DNA from: Hyaloraphidium curvatum
Lineage: Eukaryota > Monoblepharomycota > Hyaloraphidiomycetes > Hyaloraphidiales > Hyaloraphidiaceae
Length of the DNA: 64,000 nt
Direction of reading: 5' to 3'
Assembly (NCBI GenBank): GCA_025558095.1
Contig: JAIVFI010000020.1
Location: 434,001-498,000 of the forward strand
Part shown: positions 55,801 through 64,000 of the stretch, piece after piece
Position numbering within the stretch: position 1 is the first letter of the stretch
Layout: each line of letters begins with the position of its first letter
The notes under the pieces: generated by a model
Databases searched by the model: none
What the model saw: only the letters and a program-made list of their open reading frames with translations
What the model was told of the DNA's origin: nothing
Translations under genes and position numbers: made by a program

Positions 55801-56198
55801 ATGTCGTGGCTCAAGAGCAGCCGCGCCTCGGAGGCGGAGGTGAGAACAGACGATGGATGGCACGGGACAGTGCAGCTCATAATCTGAAAGGGCAACGCCG
55901 CTGCAAGCGACTACTACGAGAATCTCTGCATGCGAGCTGTCAATCAATCGATAGGTGTGAGCGCAACCGGGGTCAGACCGGACATGTCGCTGATGCACAT
56001 CCTCTAGGTCGCGCGATCCGCCACCAGAACGACTATGCGAGCATCCTTCTCGTGGACAAGCGTTACCAATCCGCCAGGATCCAGCGAAAAATCCCGCTTT
56101 GGATCAGCAGTCACATGGTTAACGCTCCTTCGTTTGGCGCGGCGTTCAGCTCCATGGGCCAGTTCTTCAAGAGCCGCAGAACGAATACACTGCCATAG
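52882..56198 (+). CDS. DDX11: DNA helicase DDX11/CHL1 (Fe-S, XPD family)
   Basis: 5'-3' iron-sulfur helicase for sister-chromatid cohesion and G-quadruplex resolution. The Q-like motif FAFPFPPYPIQLEFMTSLYT is followed by Walker A FESPTGTGKSLSLL, split by an intron between T and GKS. Exons then give QIFYCSRTHSQLSQVVNEIK and LASRKNTCIH. The Fe-S cysteines lie in NTCIHP, NDACLDLQK, GCCSY and ICPYYGTR. The DEAH box follows in HVVIIDEAHNLIDTVQSIYS. The second half has AGGTMEPVSDLLMQLFPYLP, VVGGKMSEGINFSDDLGR, VIMVGLPFPN and the motif VI region GRAIRHQNDYASILLVDKRY. It ends KSRRTNTLP. More than ten exons. Its stop is 4 bp from the GET3 stop. Start ATG 52882 is the first in frame. Confidence 0.92.
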
Positions 56199-56202
56199 AC
56201 AT

Positions 56203-57712
56203 CTATTCTGCCACGTACGGAGTCACCAGCATCTTGCTGAATTCCTTTATCCGCTCCACGCCCCGCACCTCCTCGGTCAGAAGCGGCAGCTTCACAACGT
56301 GGAAGCCGTCCAGTTCATACAAGTCGTTGATCTGGTCCAGGTACTTGCGCTGCATCTTGCACCTAACGTTGCACATCTCGCACGAGGATCCTGATGGTCC
56401 GACTACGATCAGCCCATACGAATGCGACACCGACGATTCACGGGGCTAACCCTTCTTGGGGAAGAGGAGCTGGTTGCAGACAATCGTGTTGGTGTCGATT
56501 TTGAACGACGCCAGCTCCTGAATCATGCGTTCCGTCTCGTAGAGGGAAAGGAACTCGGCGATGCACACGCAGACGAAAGTCGTCTTTTCCTGCAGGACGA
56601 TGGCAGGTTTAGCCAGCACGTCAGCGTCAGCAATTCAAAGGCCAACGAACCGGATCTTGGAACTGCTGGTTGACCTCGTGGATCACTTCTCGCATGCCCT
56701 CAAGCTTCTCAAACATCTGGTCGTACCCGGTAACACCCATCATGCTCCCCATCTGAAAGCGCAGCGCAGGTGCGGGTCAACCTCCATGAGATAATGCGAA
56801 AGCAGCGAACGAACTTGCTGCATCATCGGTGCTAGCCGCCCGCTGAACTGCATCAGCTTTCCCAGTGCCTTCTCCAAGACAGTGGGGAAGGACAGGAAAC
56901 GGAGAGTGTGGCCCGTTGGTGCCGTGTCGAAGACAATGACGGAATAGTCCATGGACTTGACCAGTCTAACGAGGAGTCAGCAGAAGCAAAGGAGCAATCG
57001 GGCCAAGCCACAACTCACTTCATGACCTCGGCAAAGCTCATGGCCTCGTCCACACCGGGGATGCTGAAAGCGAGGTCCTGCATCACAGAGTTCATCAGCC
57101 CGCTTTCGTCTGTAATGTCCATGCTTTAGTCTGGTCTTGAACGGCAGCGACTGAACTCACTCTGCTCCATCATCTCCTGGATCGCGCCCGTAGGGTCAAT
57201 TTCCTAAGTTGGGGCAGTGTCAGAGCATGGTAGGCCCCCGCGCAGACGCCTGCGGACCATTGCAGAGAGATTGTCGAACCCGTTGACCTTGACAGGCGTT
57301 TTGCTGAACTTTTGCCCGAAAGCGTCGCTACGAAGCCGTTGCTCGGTCTTTGCACCTCAGCTCCAGCACGCACATTCCCACCTCAAGTTATGGGCGGGAT
57401 CCGTGGAGATCAGCAACACATTCTCTCTTGCCGCGGCGAGCTGAGTTGCCAGGCTGCAACTGGATAACCCCGGCGGAGCCAGCGCGTCAAACGCCGATGT
57501 CGCCCCAAGTCCCGTGCCATTCCAACCTAGTCGTGGTCTTCCCGACGCCTCCTTTGCCTCCGACAAAGATCCTGCGCGAGCCAGCACCACGGAAAGTCGT
57601 CGAAGATCAGGTCAGGGTCCGGCGCCCAAGGGCGGCCCGCATGGCCTGACCATTTCAGCGACTTCTTGTCCAGAATGTGCTGCACTGACGGAGCGGCGAC
57701 ATCGTCGGCCAT
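56203..57712 (-). CDS. GET3: Tail-anchored protein targeting ATPase GET3 (ASNA1/TRC40)
   Basis: Dimeric ATPase that delivers tail-anchored proteins to the ER. Exon 1 encodes [20 protein letters not shown]. An intron is followed by the deviant Walker [13 protein letters not shown] and [20 protein letters not shown] with DPAHNL (switch I). Next exons give [34 protein letters not shown] (switch II), [40 protein letters not shown] and [14 protein letters not shown]. The dimer-bridging zinc pair is in [20 protein letters not shown]. It ends MLVTPYVAE, stop 56203-56205. About eight exons. Divergent from ALG10. Confidence 0.95.
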
Positions 57713-57806
57713 CGTCCCGGCAGAGGCCACGCAGATCCTGTTTGGGACCGTCTCAAAAGCACCGCCGGCCCGCGGGCGGCGCGGGAACAAACGCGTCCGC
57801 CGAATC

Positions 57807-59568
57807 ATGAGCGGCGTTGGCGTCCAAGCCGCCTACGCGCTAATCCTGGCGATGACATTCGCCGCCGTCAATCGCAACGTCCCGTTACCGTACATGGTTG
57901 GTCTTGGCGTTCCGACGGGGTCGAACGTGGCGGGGTTGGAGGGTGACGCTGGACCTGCTCCAGGACGAGCCATTCCACGTGCCGCAGGCCCAGCGCTACT
58001 GTCGTGGAGACTTCATGACATGGGATCCGAAGCTCACGACGCCTCCGGGTCTGTATGTGTTCCCTGCGGCCCTGCTCTATGGGATACGGGTCGTCTCGGA
58101 CGTGCTACCTATGCTGCGGGGCCTCAGCGACCCAGCTGTCTTGTGTTCCGTGGCCGGACTACGGACTTGGAACATTCTGTTTGCCCTGGGCACGTTGAAG
58201 GTCCTGCGCTTGATCCTGCTTCGCCTGCGGTCCCGACCAGCCGGCCAGTCTGACCCAGGCTCCGAGTCGGACGCGAGCATGGAGGCTACAGTGATTTCTC
58301 TGTTCCCACTCTCTTTCTTTTTCCATTTTCTTTACTACACGGATACTGGATCCGCCTTCTTTGTGCTTCTGGGCTACTTGTGGATGCTCGAAGGGAGATA
58401 TATGCCGAGTGCCGGGGTATGCCACGAAAGCTCGCAGCCTATGCCACGTCTCCTCACGAGCGTTCGATCCTAAAGGCCGCCTTTGTTTCCTTGTGGTTCC
58501 GACAAACCAACTCGGTTTGGACGTTGTTCATTGCCGCCCTTGCCGTCACCCGCGAACTGTCGGCCTGCGCCGGCTACGAACGCCTGCGGTCTTCGGCTGC
58601 GTCCGATGGTTGGTTGCCCTGCTCCTTCGTTCCGGAATTGAGATCAAAGCCTGATGCTACCGCAGATTCTCCCCTGCAAACAATAGGCGCGCTCTTGAGG
58701 GGCATTGTGGCCAAGCCTGCACTTGTCTTCCAAACCTTGCTCCCCTACTTGTGGCCTCTGGGCACCTTTGTCGCCTTCCTTTTGTGGAATCAAGGGACCA
58801 TAGTCCTAGGTACGAGCACTTTGGCGCCGCACATTACTGTGGTCATTGTCGCGCTCGAATGCAGGTGACAAATCCAACCACGTGGCGGGCCTTCATGTGC
58901 CCCAGGTCTTGTACTTCTCCGCATTTGCAGCTTTCTACATGCTGCCCCTCCTCCCCCTGGAACGTCTACCGGGTTCCATTCTTGGCATGACGTGGGGACG
59001 GGCGCGAAGTCTCATATTTGCTATGGTCGCGCAGTTGCAAGCTGTGCGGCGCTTCACGTGAGTCCAGCCTGGGGCCAAGGTAGTGCGAAAGGCTAATGCT
59101 GGATTGCCAGCCTCGAGCACCCGTTCCTCCTCGCCGACAACCGCCACTATACGTTCTACATCTGGAAGAACATCTTTCGGCGGCATCCTCTCGCCAAGTA
59201 CTTGGTCATTCCCGGCTACACCGCCAGCTTCTGCTTGCTGTGGTGGCTCATCTGTACGTGCCCACAACACTACCTGTGTTGAGTCCCGCTCACATGCGCC
59301 TCCAGCTCCGGCAGTCACCACTGTCTGGCTCCTTGGCTACCTAGCCGCGACCGCCATCACCCTTGTACCTTCGCCGCTGCTGGAGTTCAGGTACTTTATC
59401 ATACCGTACATTCTCCTGCGGTTACACGTTCCTCGGCCGAGCCGCCAGCGACTGGTGATCGAGGGAGCCGTCTACGCCATTGTGAACGCCTTGACCTTGT
59501 GGATCTTCCTGACGCGTACGTTCACGTGGCCCAGCGATCCCGGAGAAGCGCAGAGGTTCATGTGGTGA
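57807..59568 (+). CDS. ALG10: Alpha-1,2-glucosyltransferase ALG10 (DIE2)
   Basis: ER membrane enzyme that adds the last glucose to the dolichol-linked N-glycan precursor. MSGVGVQAAYALILAMTFAA is the first membrane segment. After an intron comes the family signature DEPFHVPQAQRYCRGDFMTW followed by DPKLTTPPGLYVFPA, the luminal loop with the acidic pair. Several hydrophobic helices follow (ISLFPLSFFFHFLYYTDTGS, AFFVLLGYLWMLEG, FRQTNSVWTLFIAALAVTRE, PYLWPLGTFVAFLLWNQGTI). The later part has HPFLLADNRHYTFYIWKNIF and EFRYFIIPYILLRLHV, both family landmarks. Stop TGA is at 59566-59568, 24 bp from the NOP14 stop. At least six exons. Confidence 0.9.
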
Positions 59569-59592
59569 CTCATGAATGAAAAGCGAGCTACA

Positions 59593-62573
59593 TCACCCGC
59601 GCTTCTTCTTGCCCATCCTCTCCGCCTTGTTGATCTCGCCCGCTTCCTGGCTGATCACGCCCATTACCCGCGACATCTTTTTCTTGTACGCCGCGTCCTT
59701 CTCCTTAATCTCCGCCAGGCGCTGGCGATGAACAAAGGTCGTGTCCTTCCGCACCTCCCGCATCGCGCCCTTGAACTCCTTCTTGTACTGCACCTGCAGC
59801 TTCTTGTTCTGCTGCCGTTCCCGGTTCGGATCGTAGCGACGATCGGCAGAGAAGTTCTCCTCGAACTTGGGCAGGTACGACGGTATGGCGATGGGCTTGT
59901 GCTGCTGCAACTGCAGGGGCTTCCGGTCTGCGATGGCCTTGCTGATGGCCTCCTCAATGGCCTCCTTGTGCCGTTGAATGGTGTCGCGCGCCGAGCCAGT
60001 CGCAAGGGGAATGAGATCCACAATGCTCTTGGCATGCCCCGCAAAGATCTCAGGCAACGCCGGAAGGTCCTGGTAGAGCTGGACCATGCGGCCGACGACT
60101 CCAACAGCGGGTACAGCAAGCTCCCACAAGGGTCGTTTGCCGCCAAGCTTGATGGATGGAACCGATGAGAGCTTCTCCCCTGCCGACTTCAGCTCAGGGA
60201 CGAGGGCTGCGAGAAGAGCTGCGAGGTAGCTCGCGGCTTCGGGCATGAACCTCTTGGAAAGCTTCTGGAACTGGAGGCGAACAGTGAGCACCGAAGTCCA
60301 CCAACGTCCCAGAACGACCAACCTCCAGCACCATGTTGCAGAGAGCCAAGCCCCGCATTACATCCTCGTAGCTTCTCTGCAGCTTCAAGCCGAGAAACTT
60401 GCACACGAGCATTTGCAAGGGAGTCGTTATCGGGTGCCGAAGATCCGAGGTCGGAAAAAGCTGGCCAATGAGCTGCAGCATGGCAACGTCCGAGGCGTTT
60501 ATGATTCCCTTTCTCGTGCCGTGCACCACGCCTGCCTCGAGGCGTTCCTTCAGCTCGGCAAGGTAGTCATGGGCGTGGCGGAAGGCTGCCTCGGGCATCT
60601 CCTGCGCGAGCTCCCTGATGTGGCGCACGACCACATCGCCGCCATCAGGCGCATGAGAAGCAGGGGAATAGCAATTTGCAAGGTGCTGCACAAGAATGAG
60701 ATAGAGAGTTTCCATCTTGGACTTGTTCTGGGGATGCAGCTTGACGTGATAAAGTGACCGAAGCCGCGTCACGACCGTGTCCAAATCCGCCACAGACCGC
60801 CCATCGACAATGGATGCAAACTGTTCGTACGAAGCAGGCGCGGGGAAGACGAAAGGAAGCTCCTTCAGGGCTGCTTGCCGTCGCGCCTCGCGCAAGGCTG
60901 CTTTCTGGGCGCGCTCCTCTTCCGGTTCCTCGATCTCCGCGTTCATCCCGTCCTGTCCTCGTTCATCATCCACGATATCCGATTCCAGGTCCGAATCGTT
61001 CCCTTCTGCGGATGCCTCGGAGCCTGCCGACTCGTTTTCGTCATCGTCCGAGTCATCCCCGCTCTCCGGATCTTCATCCGACCCGCTTCCTTCAGCAGAG
61101 TCCCCCACGCCCGCGCCATCGCTGGATCCTTCCTCACTGCCATCCTCATCTTCATCGGAGACCCCAGCTTCTTCCGACTTCGATCTTCGAGCGGGATTCC
61201 CCCTGCTCATGGAAATCTCGCCGTTGACAAGACGCCCGTCCCTGTAGGTCAGGGGTTTCGAGTCCTGTAGCGGCAGAGCGCCAAGAAAGTTGGACATTGG
61301 CTCCAAATAGTCGCCCGACGTGTCCAAGCGTAGGGCGCCGAATGTTGCAGCCTCGTCTTCGGGCAAAAGTCCCTGCAATCTGCGCTGCCGGTCCTGCTCC
61401 AGTCTCTCCAGTTTCTCCTTCCGTTCCAAGGCGAGCTCTTCCTCTGACTTCAGCCGATCCTGCGGCTTTGCGCGCTTCTCGCCGGCCAGCTGATGCACGA
61501 TGACATCGTAGTCCGCCTGGGCGTTCGGCCCAGCTCCTGCAACCTTCCCGCCTTTGGGCGCGGGCTCCTCCATGTCTTTGACTAGCATCCTGACGTCGTC
61601 CACTTCGGCATCCAGCTCTCGTCGCAGGTCCTCGTTCTCGTCCTTGGTTTTCTGGCGCTCCATCTTGCCAGAACAGGGCGTGAGTCAGGGAGAAACAAAT
61701 CGCGACTGCGCCCCCCACCTTGTGGAACTTGCTCTTGGCGATGATTTCCTTCATGATCTCGTTCCTGGACTTGTTGCCCGGTTCATCACGCTCAGCGAAG
61801 CCCCCAAAATGGGCCGCTCCGACGGTGTCCTCGTCAATCTGATCGTCCACTGCTCAAAATCAAGGTCAAGAGGGACGTACAGATAGCCATTTCGAGTCTC
61901 ACGGTCGGAGTCCTCCTCCCCGATAGTGTCGTCCATTGCGTCTTCCAAAGACCGTCCCAGATGAGTCAAGCCACCAAATGCGTCGCCGTCATCGTCATTA
62001 TCTTCCAGATTGAACAAGTTGTCCCCTCCTCTGCGAAGCGATCGCTGGTGGTCCCGCTGAGCAATGGAAGTGCCGCCCACGTCCAAAACCACGGCCCACC
62101 TGCTTCTCCCGAACAAAGCGCTCCATCATCTTTTCCTCCAGTGACATAGTCGGGTTGCTTTCGCCGAACCGGCGGTCCACGAACTGGCTGTCGCGCTTGC
62201 CCTTCTTCAACTCGGGGAGGAGCGTCTTGACCCGCTTTTAGAGAAGCCATCAGACAAGCTGGAACATAGAGTCGAGCCCGAGACGCCGGACCTTTTCCTC
62301 TCCCTTGACCTTGCTCACGCCGGGTCTGCCTTGGACACCGCGGGACTTGCGGCCCAGAACATCGTGCTTTTGCCGAGTGAACTTCAGCTCAAACGGGTTC
62401 TCGCCCGCCACCGCAGACAGCTTCTGCTTCCGCTCGATCGTCTTTGCGGCCTGTTCGGCCGGAGCGGTCTTCCTCCGCTTGGCCTTGGGTCCGAGAATCC
62501 CGACGTCGTGGAGGTTCCTCTTTAGCCGCTTCAGGGCACTTCCGCCCTTTCCCGCGGCCTGCTTTCCCTCCAT
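59593..62573 (-). CDS. NOP14: SSU processome protein NOP14
   Basis: Nucleolar protein of the 90S pre-ribosome, needed for 18S rRNA. The start at 62573 gives MEGKQAAGKGGSALKRLKRN, then AGENPFELKFTRQKHDVLGR. Exons continue with SQFVDRRFGESNPTMSLEEK followed by MMERFVREKQ, NLEDNDDDGDAFGGLTHLGR and a long acidic exon (EDPESGDDSDDDENESAGSE). The conserved body has LPFVFPAPASYEQFASIVDG, VVTRLRSLYHVKLHPQNKSK and METLYLILVQHL. The end is FKGAMREVRKDTTFVHRQRL, AEIKEKDAAYKKKMSRVMGV and AERMGKKKRG. About six exons. It is followed upstream, on the same strand, by another SSU processome gene, UTP6, 151 bp away. Confidence 0.93.
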
Positions 62574-62724
62574 GGCGGTCCCTTTGTAGGGTCAGCGCCG
62601 GGAGAGTTGCAGGCTGGCAGCGCGATCCCGCAGCTGCTTTGTTTGGGTGTTTGCTGACGATCACGGAAGAGGAACGCGAGCCCGCGCATCAATTGCGGAA
62701 AGGCTGGAGCGGACAAAGCTCTAT

Positions 62725-64000
62725 TTACAAGGCCCGTTTGACGGCGAGGTACAGGCGATCAAACTCGTCCCGATCGCGCACGACTCTGCTGGCCTTGTCG
62801 TAGAGGGCCGCCGCCCGGGTCAGGTCCTTTGCGACGCCGAGCTCAAACTTGATGTAAGAGAGCCACACGCCATGGTCGGTCCTGAGGCTGTCCAGTGTAC
62901 CTTCGAAGTAGCGCCGAAGCCGCGAAATGTCTCTCGGCGCGACGAATTCCGCGTCGTTCCAGTCGAACGCAGGGTCGATCGGGGACCCAGCGACCGACCC
63001 CGCAATCTCTCCCCGGAGGCACCGTTCGTAGAAGGCTGCGCTGCGGGTCTTGGTCCTGATCAAAGCGTCAACGACGCTCCTCAGCTTTTCCACACCGCCA
63101 GCGTCCCGAGCCCAATCCAAGTAGCGCGAGACGGCCAAGTCGTCCGAAGCAGTGCCCTGGAGCCCGTGCCGCCCGCACGCTTCCTTCATGGCAGCCTCGA
63201 CGTCCTCGTGGTCCACGTTCTCAGCGGCGGAGGTCAGCTTGTTTAGGTAAACCTCCCAGACGGGCCAGCTTTGCGCACGGTCGAGTTTCCGCAGTGCCGC
63301 CTTGAGCGAAGCCCGCCAGTCCTTGACGGAGCCACCAGACAGATCGGCCTCCATCCGCAGCTTCCAAAGTCCTGCGGCAGCCGGCAGCGCCGCGACGCCG
63401 CGGGCAACCACGTCGTCCGCCGACTCGTCCCCCTCGGAGAGGAGTGCGGTGTCGGCCGCCCATTCCGCATAGCCTTCCTCCGTCAGCATACTTGCCGCTT
63501 CCGCGGCACGGCATGCTCGCAAAAGAAGGATGTTCAGATAGCGTACGAGGTTGGGCTCGTCGGTCCTGGTCCGCATATCGCGGAGGAAACCGAAGAAGCG
63601 AGAGTACAGCTCGGCCGATGGCCGTTCTCGTATCGCCTCTTGGAAGACGGCGATGGATGCTCTGAGCTTCGAAGGAAAGGATTCGTTGTCGGTCGCGACG
63701 CCGAGCAGCTCGGATGCCGCGACGACCTCCACCGCTTCCGGATCTGCCCAGAAATCGCGGCGTACCGAGTCAAGAACCTCCTCCACACCGGACCGGAGGG
63801 AAGCAGACTGAAACAGCTCCAAGAAACGAGCCCTGAATTGCAGATCCCCAGGGATAGCTGGCAAGGCGGGCCGAGAAACGTCAGGGCGGCGGGACGGCGC
63901 CAGACAAGACACCTCACCACGAACGGCGTTCCGGTAGACAATCCTCGGAATCGCCCCGTCCAGCATTGCATTCTCCGTCACGGTTGGCGAGGAGGCGGCG
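62725..64000 (-). CDS. UTP6: UTP6-like SSU processome protein, C-terminal part
   Basis: The C-terminal 425 or so residues of a protein that enters from the right edge; the start lies outside the window. It has helical HAT-type repeats: IPRIVYRNAVRGEVS, SLRSGVEEVLDSVRRDFWAD, LRASIAVFQEAIRERPSAEL followed by YSRFFGFLRD, and LWKLRMEADLSGGSVKDWRA. The end is FEGTLDSLRTDHGVWLSYIK with FELGVAKDLTRAAALYDKAS, stop at 62725-62727. This layout fits UTP6, a U3-snoRNP-associated HAT protein. Without the conserved N-terminus the call rests on the repeat pattern and the C-terminal match. Another HAT protein is the main alternative. Confidence 0.65.
   Translation of the reverse strand, partial: AASSPTVTENAMLDGAIPRIVYRNAVRGEVSCLAPSRRPDVSRPALPAIPGDLQFRARFLELFQSASLRSGVEEVLDSVRRDFWADPEAVEVVAASELLGVATDNESFPSKLRASIAVFQEAIRERPSAELYSRFFGFLRDMRTRTDEPNLVRYLNILLLRACRAAEAASMLTEEGYAEWAADTALLSEGDESADDVVARGVAALPAAAGLWKLRMEADLSGGSVKDWRASLKAALRKLDRAQSWPVWEVYLNKLTSAAENVDHEDVEAAMKEACGRHGLQGTASDDLAVSRYLDWARDAGGVEKLRSVVDALIRTKTRSAAFYERCLRGEIAGSVAGSPIDPAFDWNDAEFVAPRDISRLRRYFEGTLDSLRTDHGVWLSYIKFELGVAKDLTRAAALYDKASRVVRDRDEFDRLYLAVKRAL

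Overview
This window is nuclear DNA from a eukaryote with a very compact, GC-rich genome. Almost every gene belongs to a conserved eukaryotic family. Most genes are broken by several short GT-AG introns, typically about 45-65 nt, and neighbours lie tens to a few hundred bases apart. The gene set includes a cytoplasmic dynein-1 intermediate chain, Integrator subunit 2, Beclin/ATG6, TAF8, an NPL4 with a C-terminal NZF finger and mitochondrial ribosomal proteins. Integrator argues against yeasts and other Dikarya. Cytoplasmic dynein-1 argues against land plants and most green and red algae. I read it as a unicellular protist or early-branching lineage and cannot name the species.

Layout, left to right. 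(1) 189-15908, gene-dense: dynein intermediate chain (-), TAF8 (+), ribosomal protein uS19 (-), an NSUN-type RNA methyltransferase (+), RAD18 (-), RNA polymerase II subunit RPB7 (-), a SelW/Rdx-like thioredoxin-fold protein (+), INTS2 (+), a MAPEG-domain membrane protein with a long amphipathic N-terminus (-), and a GON7-like KEOPS subunit (-). (2) About 16090-29515, a repeat island: a LINE split by a young Copia-type element, a decayed Helitron split by a second young Copia-type element and by LINE pieces, and a third LINE fragment. Both Copia-type elements have 224-bp LTRs and perfect 5-bp target-site duplications. (3) 29620-64000, gene-dense again: ATG6 (-), ASF1 (+), SNU23 (-), RRP1 (+), SmG (-), ribosomal protein uL24 (+), THOC5 (-), mitochondrial uS12 (-), p34/AAGAB (+), NPL4 (-), RIO2 (+), NKAP (-), ribosomal protein eL33 (+), eEF1B-gamma (-), RPN6 (-), CPSF30 (+), mitochondrial bS6 (-), DDX11/CHL1 (+), GET3 (-), ALG10 (+), NOP14 (-), and the C-terminal part of UTP6 (-, running off the right edge).

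The host genes are housekeeping functions: ribosome production (uS19, uL24, eL33, RRP1, RIO2, NOP14, UTP6), RNA synthesis and processing (RPB7, TAF8, INTS2, CPSF30, SNU23, SmG, THOC5, NKAP), genome maintenance (RAD18, DDX11, ASF1), protein turnover (NPL4, RPN6), membrane-protein insertion and glycosylation (GET3, ALG10), and autophagy. They mostly alternate strands, giving divergent pairs with about 60-250 bp between start codons and convergent pairs with as little as 4 bp between stop codons.

The least ordinary material is in the repeat island. Two Copia-type elements share almost identical LTRs and primer-binding sites but have unrelated-looking interiors. One encodes a Gag followed by a long unknown ORF with no pol. 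The other encodes an in-frame Gag-RNase H fusion made by deleting most of pol. Coordinates for spliced genes are start codon to stop codon; internal splice sites are my reading and are exact only where stated.
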